DNA from: Verrucomicrobiota bacterium
GTDB lineage: Bacteria > Verrucomicrobiota > Verrucomicrobiia > Limisphaerales > JACRJZ01
DNA: 64,000 nt
Direction of reading: 5' to 3'
NCBI GenBank assembly: GCA_016219875.1
Contig: JACRJZ010000132.1
Span: 33,910 to 97,909, forward strand
Part shown: positions 1-10,300 of the stretch, piece after piece
Position numbering within the stretch: the first letter of the stretch is position 1
Layout of the letters: every line of letters starts with the position of its first letter
Notes under the pieces: model-generated
Told to the model about the DNA's origin: nothing
Database searches by the model: none
Seen by the model: only the letters and a program-made list of their open reading frames with translations
Position numbers and translations under genes: made by a program

Positions 1-1
1 C

Positions 2-3000
2 AACGTCACGCAGAACCTCGCGAACCCCGTGCCGGCGACCACCAACTTCGTGCTGAGCTTCCAGTTCAACCGCAGCATGAACACCAACTTCACGCCGGTC
101 GTCGCGCTCACCAACTTGGCCGCGCCGGTCCAGGCCGTGGTCCCGCCGGGCGGCTCGTGGAACGCCGTCGCGGTGTCCAACGACACGTTCACCTTGCGTC
201 CGATCACGTTCGCCACCGGCATGGACGGCACGAACAGGGTCTGGATTTCCCAGGCCCGCGACTTCAGCGGCGGCCAACTGGCGCTGACCAACGTGCGGAC
301 GGTCGTGGTCGATGTGACGCCGCCGGCGAACCCGGTCCTGACGCTCACGGCGTCGAACAACTCGTCGGCCACCGTGAGTTGGTCCGCCTACACGGCACCG
401 GCGGACTTGAACAGCTTCCGCCTGTATCTCGCCACGAACAGCTTCACGTCGGTGGCCGGCCTGGTGCCGGTATCGACTCTCGGCGCCGGTTCGCGCAGCT
501 TCACCTATTACAGCTTGTCGCTCGATCGGCCGTATTTCGCCGTCGTCGCCGCGGTGGATAACGCGGGCAACAGTGCGTCCACAGTCACGCCGCTGTCCTT
601 CATCCTGCCCAGCAGCGTGCCGCCGCCGGTGCCGCTGACCGTCACTGCGCCCAGCGCTTCGTCCGCGCTGGTTTCCTGGACCGGCTACGACACGACCTTC
701 CTGCTCGGCTTCGCAGCCTTCCGCCTCTACTACGAGACGAACAACTTCACCTCGGTCGCCAGCTTGACGGCCAAGCAGGTCCTCGGCACGGGCGTGCGCT
801 CGGCGCAGATCGACGGCTTGGACCGCACGCGCACCTACTACTTCGCCGTCGTCGGCTACAACGGGAACAACGCCTTCAATCCGAACGTCACCGCCACGCC
901 GTGGTCCGATCCTTACGCCGGGAACATCGCCGCCAACACCACCATCGGTGGGGCCGGCCAGCCCGTGGTGGACATCCTCCAGAGCATCACGGTGGTCAAC
1001 AGCGCCGTGCTCACCATCCCGGCGGGCACCACGCTCCGCTTCGCGCCGGGCACCAAGCTCACCGTCCAGCAAGGCCGCCTCAACGCCGTCGGCACCGCGC
1101 TCGATCCGGTCGTCTTCACTTCGGCCAACGACCAGTCCGGCCTGACGCCGGCTGCGGGCGACTGGAACGGCGTCTTCCTCGGCAGCAGCGCCGGCCCATC
1201 AGTGCTGCGCCACGTCTTCGTGAAGTACGGCGCCGGCCTGACCATCAGTAACTGCTCGCCGACCGTCGATGCCTTCACCGCGCTCTACAACGTGCCCGCC
1301 GGCCTCACGCACCAGAACGGCGGCGCGGTCAACACCACCAATGCTCTGCTCGCCTTCAACGGCGTGGGCGCGCAGCAACTCGGCGCGTCGCAACTGCTCC
1401 TCAACAACTCGGTCATCAAGAACAACGACACCAACGCGCTGGGCTTCGGCGGGCCGATTCTCAATGCGGCCGGCAACTGGTGGGGCAGCGCCGTGCCTGC
1501 GGAGATCGACGCGCTGCTGCAAGGCGCGGTGGACCGCACGGGCTTCCTCACTGGCGAACCGCTGCTCACGCCGGCCATCGGCACGTCGAACAACGTCACG
1601 CAGATCGGCAACCGCTTCGCCAACTTGCGCCTGGCTTGCCGCACCGCGGACTCCATGCGTTTGAGCGAGGACTCGACGTTCTTCGCCGTGTTCTTCGCGC
1701 CGTTCGCCAACAGCACCACCTTCCAGGTCGGCGAGGGCGGCGGGGCCAAGACCCTCTTCGCCCAGTTCCGCAGCATCACCGGCCAGACGAGCGCGCCGGT
1801 GTCCGTCACCGTCACCTACATCACCGCCGGGCCGAGCATCGCGGCGTTCAATCTCTCGGAGGGCCAGCAACTGACCCGTCCCCTCACCGTGACCGGCAGC
1901 GCCAGCGCCCCGCTGGGCATGGCGGCGATGGAATTCTACGTGGACAACGTGGGGCAGGGGACCAATGCCGGCGGCAGCTTTTCGCAGTGGTTCGATCCGC
2001 GCGGCTTCAGCAGCGCCGTTCATCGCGTGAAACTGGTTGCGCGTGACACCAGCGGCAACTTCTCGACGTTGGAGCGCAACGTGGTCGTCGCCCCCACGCC
2101 GCCGCCCGCGCCGGTCATCGCCGTGCCGGCCACGGATGTCGTGGTCAACACCAACACCGTCTTCGTCAGCGGCACGGCCGAGCCGTTCATCGAAGTCCGG
2201 CTGATGCGCGCCGGCACGCTGCTCCGCTCCACGAACGCCTCGGCGGCGGGCGCTTTCAGCTTCGCCAACGTTCCGCTGATCGAGGGCGCGAACTTGCTCG
2301 CCGCGCTGGCCGTGGACGCCCTGGGCGCCGCAAACTCCGCCATCCGCAACGTCACTCTCGACACCATCCCGCCGGCCCAGCTTGTCATGGAAGCGCCGGT
2401 GTATCGGGCCGGCGTGGGCCTGTCCCTCTCGTGGAAATTCCCCACCACCGGCAAGCGCGCCTCGACCTTCCGCGTCTTCTGGCACACCGCGCCGTTTACC
2501 GCCACCAACCAGGCGACCGGCCAGAGCGTGCTGCTCGCCTCCATGGACACCACGCTGCAGGGTTTGGCCACGAGCAACTACTGGTTTACCGTGGTCGGCT
2601 ACGACAGTATCGGCAACGCCAGTCCGCTCTCGACCCTCGTGCAGTTCTACTACGATGCCGTGCCGCCGTCGTTCAACGTGGCGTTTGACAAAGCGTCGCC
2701 CGTCGGCGTCGGCCCCTTGCGTGTCACGCTCATCTCCTCCAAGGCGCTGAATGGAATGCCCACCCTGACCGTGCGCCCGTCGGGCAGTTCGCCGGCATGG
2801 CTGAGCCTGACCAACACCGCGCTGAACACTTACGAAGGGGTGATCAACGTGACCACCCTGCTGCCGTCCGGCCCGGTCGTGCTCAACGTGTCCGCGCAAG
2901 ACACGTTCGCCAATCCCTTCAACGGCCCGCCGTCCGGCCCGGCGCTCAGCTTTGATGTCAACCCGCCCGACGGCGTCATCACCACCGCGCCGCTGCCGCC

Positions 3001-6000
3001 GGTGCAAGCGACGAACAACACCTCCGTCGCGGTCAACCTGCAGCTCACCGAAGCGCCCAAGCCGGGAACGACTCCGACCATCAACTTCGGCCCGCCGGTC
3101 GGCTCGCCGGTCGCTGTCACGATGACTGGTTCCGGCGTGAACTGGAACGGCACGCTTACCCTCACGCCCGCGATGGGCTCCGGCATCGGCCACTTCACCA
3201 TGACGGTCGTGGACAGCCTCGACAACGTGGGCCACAACATCACGGCCGGCAGTTCGCTGGAGATCTACAACACCGCCTTGCCGTCGCCGCCGGGCCAACC
3301 GGTCGGGTTCCAGGCGGGCAGCCTCGGTGGCGGCCGCGTGCAGTTGAATTGGTTCGCCGTCTCGAACGCGGAAATCTACCGCGTCTATTCCGAGCCGGGC
3401 ACCAACTTCACAGCCCCGACGCTGCTCGTGGCCGACAACGTGGCCTCGAACAGCTACATCGACCTGCCGCCGGCGGACGGCTATTACCGCTACGTCGTGA
3501 CCGCCCTGCGCCGCGGCTCCGAAGGCACCAACTCCATCACCCGCGTGGCGCTTTCCGACCGCACGCCGCCGCCCGCGCCGACCAACGTGGCCGTGCAACT
3601 GGTGGCTTCCGGCCTGCAAATCACCTGGCAGGCGGGCGCGGGCCAGACGCCGGCCTCGTTCAACGTCTATCGCAACGGCGCGCTGATCCGCACGGTCAGC
3701 TCGGTCGCGCCTGTGATCGACAACCCGCCGCGCGGCACCATGAACTACACCGTGGGCGCGCTGGATGTCCTGGGCAACGAGGCGCTCAGCCAGCCCGCCA
3801 CCGTCCAGTTGCTGGTCGGCGCGGTCAACCACCTCCAGGCGCTGGTCAACATTGGCCAGGCGCCCATGCTGTCGTGGATTTCCGACGATCCCACCGCGGT
3901 GGGCTTCAACGTCTATCGCAACGGCATCAAACAAAACTCGACGCCGCAGGCCGGCACGAATTTCACCGACACCTTGCCGCTCGGCAGCGACACGGCGACC
4001 TACGCCGTCCGGGCCGTCAACAGCACCAACGCCGAAAGCGCCGCGCGCTCGGTCGTCATCTATCCGGCGGAACTGACGCTCTTCGTCAACTCGCTGGGTG
4101 GCGACTCGAACAACCCGCCCACGCTGCGTTACTTCGACGATTACCGCGTGACCGTTTCCAACCTGGTCGCCTCCGGCGCGCTGCCGTTGCGCCAGATTGA
4201 ACTGCGCCGCACCGGCCTCGGCCTTGAGCCGATGACCGTCGTCAGCACGGTTGGCTCCAGCATCGGCGTGGGCAACTGGCTCTCGCGCAACCTGGCCGTG
4301 CCGTGCGCCTCGAACAATGTGGCCCAGGCGGTTCGGTTGCGCGCCGTTCAGGAAACCGACGTGGGCGGCAGCAGCGTGATCTACCAGCGCACGTTCGACT
4401 TCCCCACCATCCAGACCCCGGGCGTGATGGTGGAACTCAGCGCCAACCAATTGCCGCTGGCGGGCGGCCTCAACTCCTTCGAGGCGCGCCTCTACAACCG
4501 TGGCTACACGCCGATCTATATTGCCACGACACGCGGCGGCGGCAGTGATCCGGGCGACCTCTCCATCGTGGTCCGGAACGCCCAGGGCCAGGAAGTCAGC
4601 CGCACGGCCTTCACTGGGGCCGTGCCGGGCGCGATCTTCGCCGGCGGCGTCGGCTACGCGCTCATCCAGCCGGGCGCTTCGGTGCGCGTCACGGTGCCGA
4701 ACGTGCTCGTGCCGGAGGGCCTGGCGGGAACGCTCGTCACCTTCGAGGCGGTGGCCAGCGCGATCTATGACCGCGCGTCGGCGGGCCAGCAGGTATCCGG
4801 CCCGCTCAGCGGCTTGATGCAGTCCAGCCTGGCCGTCACACCTTACTACGGCACGGCGCAAACGGATCGTCCGCTTTACTCCGACGAAACGCCGGTCCTC
4901 ATCACCGGCCAGGCCATCGACCGCGCTTCGGGCCAGCCGAAGCCGAACGCGGCGCTGAAGATCAGCTTCGCCACGCGCGGCTATCGCTGGTCGCGCGACG
5001 TGACCACGGATGCCAACGGCAACTACGCTTACACCTTCAACCCGGCGCCGGGCATGGCCGGCACGCTGACCATCTGGGCCGCGCACCCGGACGTGTTCGA
5101 CCAGCTCAACCAAGCGCAGATCACGATCTACCGCCTCTACGCTACGCCCGCCCTCGGCGACATCCGCATGTCGAAGAACGACACGCTGGACTTCAACATC
5201 ACCCTCATCAATCCGGGCGACGTGACGCTGACGGGCTTCTCGCTGGCTTTCGAGGGCTACCGGATGCAGGGCACGAACAAGATCACCATCACCAACCTCC
5301 AGGGTTTGGCCTTGTACGCTCCGGACTTCCTGCTCGGTCCGAATGAGCGCCGCCCGGTCACGCTCCGATTGCGTGCCGACGCCGACGCGCCGGACAACGC
5401 CGTCGCCGTGTTCACGCTCCAGTCGTCGCAAGGCGCGTCGGTGAAGTTCACCGGCAACGTCACGCTCTCCGCGCCCGTGCCGATCATCTCGGTCGTCAAG
5501 CCGGACATCGGCTACGTCGAGGTCAGCGTGGACCGCGGCTCGCTGCTCAGCCGGGAGGTCGTGATCATGAACCGTGGCCTGAAAGACTTGAAAGGTGTCA
5601 CGTTCCAACCGCCGACCAACGTGGCGTGGATGATCGTCAACCTGCCCACCAACCAGGCCGGCACGATTTCCTTCCCGGACCTCAACGTCGGCCAGTCCAA
5701 CTCGTTTACGGTGGTCTTCATGCCTCCGACCAACGCCGCGCTGCAATATCACCAGGACAAGATCGTCCTCCGCGGCACCAACGCCGTCGGCACGTTCGAC
5801 GTGAACCTCTACGCCAAGGTCACCTCGTCCAAGGCGGGCGACGTGCAGTTCTACGTGGACAACATCCTCGGCCTGCCGGTGCCGAATGCGACCGTCCGCT
5901 TGCGCAGCACGGCGTTGCAAGTGGAGTTGCCGGCGGTGACCACCGACATCAACGGCCTCGTCACCGTCAGCAATCTTCAGGAGGGCAACTGGTCCTGGCA

Positions 6001-7321
6001 GATCAGCGCGCCGGGCCACTCGGCGAATGTCGGCGTGGTGAATGTGATTCCCGGCCAGATCGTGCAGGTGGCTCCGCCGGAGACGCGCCTGTCCAAGAGC
6101 CTGGTCACGGTCAATTTCAGCGTCGTGCCCGTGCCCTACACCGACCGCTACGAGATCAAGATCGAGCAAACTTTCGAGACCCACGTGCCGGCGCCGGTGC
6201 TGGTGCTCGATCCCACCTACATGAACTTCGATCAGGTCCAGCCGGGCTTTGAGGCCAACTTCATCGTCACGGCCAAGAACCACGGCCTGATCGCCATCCG
6301 CGACGTCACGATCAACGGCTCGGATGCCGGCGGAGGGCGGCTGTCGCCGCTGATTGACTACTTGCCGGAACTGGGGCCGGAAGAGACGGTGGAGATTCCG
6401 TTCCACCTGACCTACGGCGCTGCCGGCAGCGGCCAGCAGAGCGTGGCCGGGAGGCAGGGTGGGAATGTGGACAAGATCTGCGATCCGGCCAATGGCATCT
6501 CGGGCGGCTTCCTCGATTGCCTCACGGGCAATCTTATCCAGACGGCCTGCGGACTGATTGGCCTCAACGCCATCGCAGCCGGCTCGTATAGCTGTTACGC
6601 CGACGCCAGCTTGATCGGCATCGCGCAGGGACTCCTCATCGCGCTGACCTTCTACAACGCCGTCCTCTCGCCGTTCAACGCGGTCGTCAGCGCCTTCGGC
6701 TGCTTGGTGAACTACATCGCCGGCCTGTTCACCGGGCCTTCCGACGACGGTTCTCCGGGCGCGCCCGGCGGCGCCTGGGGCAACTTCATTCCCGACGGCG
6801 CGGGTTGCTTCGCTGCGGAAACCCGCGTGCTCATGGCCGACGGCCGGTTCAAAACGATTGATCAAGTGGCTCCCGGAGACGTCGTTCGGACCGGCGCCGG
6901 CCGGTTAAACGTGGCTTCCGTCAGCGAGGCCCACACGCGCGTCAGCGACAAGGGCCGGGAAGTCTTCTTCCAAGAACCGGGCCGCCAGGAATCCGGCTCG
7001 GTGCGGACCACCGACGAGCACTTCTTCTGGGTCGATGGCAAGGGCTGGACCAAGGCCGCCGACCTGGCCCGCGGCGACTGGCTGTTCAACGAGCAGAGCC
7101 GCCGCGTGCAGATCACCGCCAACGACCGGCTCCGCGACCCGCTGCGCGTCCACACCCTCAAGCTCAAGGAAGACGTGGCCTTCTACGCCAACGGTATCCT
7201 CGTGCATGACCTGTGCGGCACGTGGTCGCCGAACGGGCCGGTCTTCGTGGATTGGACGCCACCGAAACGTGTGCCGCCTGATCCAGCGCCCCAACCCGTC
7301 CACGTCAAAATTCAGAGATAG
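2..7321 (+). CDS. Giant Fn3-rich exported protein with C-terminal Hint domain (5' end off window)
   Basis: The frame is open to the left edge. The first possible start inside the window (GTG at 29) sits within beta-sandwich sequence, so the true start and signal peptide lie upstream. About 2,440 residues are visible: many Fn3/Ig-like beta-sandwich repeats rich in Asn, Thr, Ser and Pro, and a carboxypeptidase-regulatory-like domain near residues 1940-2010 counted from position 29. A hydrophobic Ala/Gly/Leu-rich stretch at about 2165-2245 precedes a Hint (hedgehog/intein) domain that starts at Cys2260 (CFAAETRVLMADG). The Hint domain continues with TTDEHFFWVDGKGW and ends near GILVHDLC, leaving a tail of about 32 residues. 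Known Hint families catalyse an N-S acyl shift at the first Cys and can cleave or release the protein. The tail looks too short for a toxin. It is likely cell-surface or secreted. The gene is 8 bases from the next and probably cotranscribed with it. Confidence 0.8.
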   Translation, partial: NVTQNLANPVPATTNFVLSFQFNRSMNTNFTPVVALTNLAAPVQAVVPPGGSWNAVAVSNDTFTLRPITFATGMDGTNRVWISQARDFSGGQLALTNVRTVVVDVTPPANPVLTLTASNNSSATVSWSAYTAPADLNSFRLYLATNSFTSVAGLVPVSTLGAGSRSFTYYSLSLDRPYFAVVAAVDNAGNSASTVTPLSFILPSSVPPPVPLTVTAPSASSALVSWTGYDTTFLLGFAAFRLYYETNNFTSVASLTAKQVLGTGVRSAQIDGLDRTRTYYFAVVGYNGNNAFNPNVTATPWSDPYAGNIAANTTIGGAGQPVVDILQSITVVNSAVLTIPAGTTLRFAPGTKLTVQQGRLNAVGTALDPVVFTSANDQSGLTPAAGDWNGVFLGSSAGPSVLRHVFVKYGAGLTISNCSPTVDAFTALYNVPAGLTHQNGGAVNTTNALLAFNGVGAQQLGASQLLLNNSVIKNNDTNALGFGGPILNAAGNWWGSAVPAEIDALLQGAVDRTGFLTGEPLLTPAIGTSNNVTQIGNRFANLRLACRTADSMRLSEDSTFFAVFFAPFANSTTFQVGEGGGAKTLFAQFRSITGQTSAPVSVTVTYITAGPSIAAFNLSEGQQLTRPLTVTGSASAPLGMAAMEFYVDNVGQGTNAGGSFSQWFDPRGFSSAVHRVKLVARDTSGNFSTLERNVVVAPTPPPAPVIAVPATDVVVNTNTVFVSGTAEPFIEVRLMRAGTLLRSTNASAAGAFSFANVPLIEGANLLAALAVDALGAANSAIRNVTLDTIPPAQLVMEAPVYRAGVGLSLSWKFPTTGKRASTFRVFWHTAPFTATNQATGQSVLLASMDTTLQGLATSNYWFTVVGYDSIGNASPLSTLVQFYYDAVPPSFNVAFDKASPVGVGPLRVTLISSKALNGMPTLTVRPSGSSPAWLSLTNTALNTYEGVINVTTLLPSGPVVLNVSAQDTFANPFNGPPSGPALSFDVNPPDGVITTAPLPPVQATNNTSVAVNLQLTEAPKPGTTPTINFGPPVGSPVAVTMTGSGVNWNGTLTLTPAMGSGIGHFTMTVVDSLDNVGHNITAGSSLEIYNTALPSPPGQPVGFQAGSLGGGRVQLNWFAVSNAEIYRVYSEPGTNFTAPTLLVADNVASNSYIDLPPADGYYRYVVTALRRGSEGTNSITRVALSDRTPPPAPTNVAVQLVASGLQITWQAGAGQTPASFNVYRNGALIRTVSSVAPVIDNPPRGTMNYTVGALDVLGNEALSQPATVQLLVGAVNHLQALVNIGQAPMLSWISDDPTAVGFNVYRNGIKQNSTPQAGTNFTDTLPLGSDTATYAVRAVNSTNAESAARSVVIYPAELTLFVNSLGGDSNNPPTLRYFDDYRVTVSNLVASGALPLRQIELRRTGLGLEPMTVVSTVGSSIGVGNWLSRNLAVPCASNNVAQAVRLRAVQETDVGGSSVIYQRTFDFPTIQTPGVMVELSANQLPLAGGLNSFEARLYNRGYTPIYIATTRGGGSDPGDLSIVVRNAQGQEVSRTAFTGAVPGAIFAGGVGYALIQPGASVRVTVPNVLVPEGLAGTLVTFEAVASAIYDRASAGQQVSGPLSGLMQSSLAVTPYYGTAQTDRPLYSDETPVLITGQAIDRASGQPKPNAALKISFATRGYRWSRDVTTDANGNYAYTFNPAPGMAGTLTIWAAHPDVFDQLNQAQITIYRLYATPALGDIRMSKNDTLDFNITLINPGDVTLTGFSLAFEGYRMQGTNKITITNLQGLALYAPDFLLGPNERRPVTLRLRADADAPDNAVAVFTLQSSQGASVKFTGNVTLSAPVPIISVVKPDIGYVEVSVDRGSLLSREVVIMNRGLKDLKGVTFQPPTNVAWMIVNLPTNQAGTISFPDLNVGQSNSFTVVFMPPTNAALQYHQDKIVLRGTNAVGTFDVNLYAKVTSSKAGDVQFYVDNILGLPVPNATVRLRSTALQVELPAVTTDINGLVTVSNLQEGNWSWQISAPGHSANVGVVNVIPGQIVQVAPPETRLSKSLVTVNFSVVPVPYTDRYEIKIEQTFETHVPAPVLVLDPTYMNFDQVQPGFEANFIVTAKNHGLIAIRDVTINGSDAGGGRLSPLIDYLPELGPEETVEIPFHLTYGAAGSGQQSVAGRQGGNVDKICDPANGISGGFLDCLTGNLIQTACGLIGLNAIAAGSYSCYADASLIGIAQGLLIALTFYNAVLSPFNAVVSAFGCLVNYIAGLFTGPSDDGSPGAPGGAWGNFIPDGAGCFAAETRVLMADGRFKTIDQVAPGDVVRTGAGRLNVASVSEAHTRVSDKGREVFFQEPGRQESGSVRTTDEHFFWVDGKGWTKAADLARGDWLFNEQSRRVQITANDRLRDPLRVHTLKLKEDVAFYANGILVHDLCGTWSPNGPVFVDWTPPKRVPPDPAPQPVHVKIQR

Positions 7322-7329
7322 GACCCGCC

Positions 7330-10300
7330 ATGCGCTACCACATTTCCCTTCCTCGTCCGGCGGCCGCGAGAGTCTTCTCCGGCTTGAAAGCCCTCCTCTG
7401 CGGCGCGCTGCTTCTCGCGGCCCAGTCCGCCAGCTTGCAGGCCCAGCAACAACAACAAGGGCTTTGCGCCCGCGTCAAGATCGTCATCCTCCAGGAGCTC
7501 ACCCTGGAGCGCATCGGCTTCGAGGCGACGCTCGAAGTCACCAACAACGACGGCGAAGACCCGATCACGGACTTCTTCGCCTCGCTCACCTTCGAGAACC
7601 CGCTCCTCTCGACCAACGGCATCCACGACGCCGGCCCGCTCTTCTTCGTCCGCGCGCCGACGTTTGAGAACGTCAACTCGGTCAGCGGCGACGGCGTGAT
7701 CGGCCCGACCAAGAAGGCCGTGGTCCGCTGGTTCATCATCCCGAAGATCAGCGCCGGCGGGCAGTCGCCGGAAGGCATCCGCTATCTCGTCGGCTGCAAC
7801 CTCGGCGGCAAGATGCGCGGCGTGGAAATCCCGAAGGACGTGATGCTCGCCATCCCGGCGCAGATTTTCGTCAAGCCGGAGCCGCAACTGGAGATCACCT
7901 ACTTCCAGCCGCGCGACGTGCAGGGCGACGATCCGTTCACGGCGGAAGTGGAAAGCCCGATCCCGTTCACCCTCGGCGTGCTGGTGAAGAACTCCGGCTA
8001 CGGCACGGCCCACAAGCTCAAGATCGATTCGCAGCAGCCCAAGATTGTCGAGAACCGCCAGCGCCTGCTGCTCATCGCCCAGTTGCTCGGCGCGCGCGTC
8101 AACGATTCCGCCCTCAACACCGCCAGCCTGGTCGTCAACCTTGGCGACATCCTCCCCGGCCAGGCGAAGAAGGGCGCGTGGGACATGATCACCTCGCTCT
8201 CGGGCGAGTTCGTGGAGTTCAAGGCGTCTTACACCCACGCCTCCGACCTGGGCGGCGAGGAGACTTCTGTCATCAAGTCGCTCAACGCTTACTTCATCGC
8301 CCACGAAGTCCTCAACGACCAGCCGGGCCGCGACGCGATCAAGGACTTCCTCGCCGACACTGACAACGACGAGAATATGGTGCCCGACGCGCTCTATGAG
8401 AGTGAGGGGAACACCCTTCCTGTGAACTGGCTGCTGAACGCGACCGTCGTTGGCTCTGCCGGTCCGGGGCAGAGCTTCCAGGTGACGCTGGCCGCCGACA
8501 AGCAGAGCTGGGGCTACATGCGCCTGCCCGATCCCGGCCAGGCCAAGCTCCCCATCGCCAGCGTGGTGCGCTCGGACGGAAAGGTCCTCAACCCGAACAA
8601 TTATTGGACCAACATCCGCTACGAGAAGATCACGAACAACAAGCAGACCTGGCTCAACCTCTTCGACTTGGTCGATCTGGCGAACTACACCTACACGGTC
8701 ACCTACGGCCAAGTCGGCAACGACACCACGCCGCCGGTCACGACCCTGCATTTCGTCGGCTCCGTCAGCGAATCGGGCGGCAAGTTCTACATCACGCCCG
8801 ACACGCAGATGTATTTCCTCGCCGAAGACGCCAGCCCCGTCAGCATGTTTTACAGCCTGACCAACGGGCCGTTCCGCCCGGCCTTGCCGTTCTTCATTCC
8901 GACGCCGGGTGAATATCCGCTCGTGTTCTACGCCACGGACACGTTCAACAATCGCGAAGCCAACAAGACCAACATCATCGTGGTCGCGGGCAGCGGCGCC
9001 CTCGACTTCGTCAACGTGAGCCTTCCGGCCCAGCTCATCTTTGTGTCCGGCGACGCGCTCTCCATCCGGCCCTTCAACGCGCCGCTCACGTTCCAGGTGT
9101 TGACGAATCCCAGCCAGACCGACGCACGGATCGACATCTTCCAGGGCGTCGTCGCCTGGGCCACGCTGGCGGGCGTGCCTTCCTCGCCGACGCGCAACAC
9201 CGCTGCCACGCTGACCGTGGGCGGCGACTTTGTGGACTTCTACCGCTATCGTCTCAACGGTGCCGCGTGGAGCAGCGAGCGCGCGGTGGCCACGCCCATC
9301 AGCCTCTCGGCCCTGGGCGCCGGCAGCTACACCGTCGAAGTGCTGGGTCGCTCGCAGTATGGCGGCTACATGGACGCCTCGAACGCCGTGGCCGCAAGTT
9401 GGGTGGTCGAGCTCGCGGCGGCCCCCGTCACCATTACGAGCACGCCGGCCACACCCAGCCGACTGCGTTCCGCGGTGTTGAACATCGCCGGCTCCGGCGT
9501 GACGGCTTATCGCTGGAAGTTCAACGACACGTTCTACCGTGCCGAGTCGAACGCCCCATCCGCCCTGCCCGTGCCCCTTACCGCCAGCACGCAGCAGATC
9601 GTCACGATCAGCGTGATCGGCAAGACCAACGGCGTCTATCAACCGACGAACAACCCGACGACCGTGAGGTGGAACTTCGACCCGATGTTCGGCTTCGTCC
9701 TGCCGGGCTTGGCGAACGTCCGGGCCGTGTCGCTCACGAACATCGGCGCCAACTCCCAGACGTTCATCTGGGACGGTCGCGGCGGCTCCGGGACGATCCA
9801 GCCGCCGGGCTGGTACACCGTTCGCCTGGCCATCATGGACGCACTGGGCCGCACCAACTTCACGTCGCGCTTGGTGCAAATCAGCGAACTCTCCGGGGCC
9901 GCGAGCACGGTGGCCGACGTTTCGCGCGGGCCGAAGAACCCGTACGCCCGCGGCCATTGGGCCGTCTGGCAGGACCAGAGCGACGGCAACTTTGAGATTT
10001 ACGCGCAAGACCTCGCCATCAGCGGCGCACCCATCGTGCGGATTACCGACACGGTGCTGAACCAGGAAAACCCGCGCACGGATGGCCGTTACGTTGTCTG
10101 GCAAGGCCGGCAGACGAACGGCAACTGGGATGTCTTCATCAAGGACCTCACTACCGCCGCGCCGCCGCGGCCGTTGTTCAGCACGCCGAACCACGACGAA
10201 GTCAACCCCGCCATCGACTGGCCGTGGGTGGTTTACCAGAAGAAGAGCGTCATCAATCCCAGCGCGCCCTGGCTGGTGCTTGCGACCAATTTGCTGACGG

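Noticed and set aside
1199..6865. Very long minus-strand reading frame (over 1,800 codons), with similar ones at 7312-10908, 14667-16700, 20852-23827 and 25154-27262
   Set aside because: They lie opposite well-supported genes, are Arg/His/Ala-rich as expected for the complement of GC-biased codons, and show no domain or signal peptide.
6806..7321. Hint domain read as an intein
   Set aside because: It lies at the C-terminus of a surface protein with no following extein of known function and no homing endonuclease.
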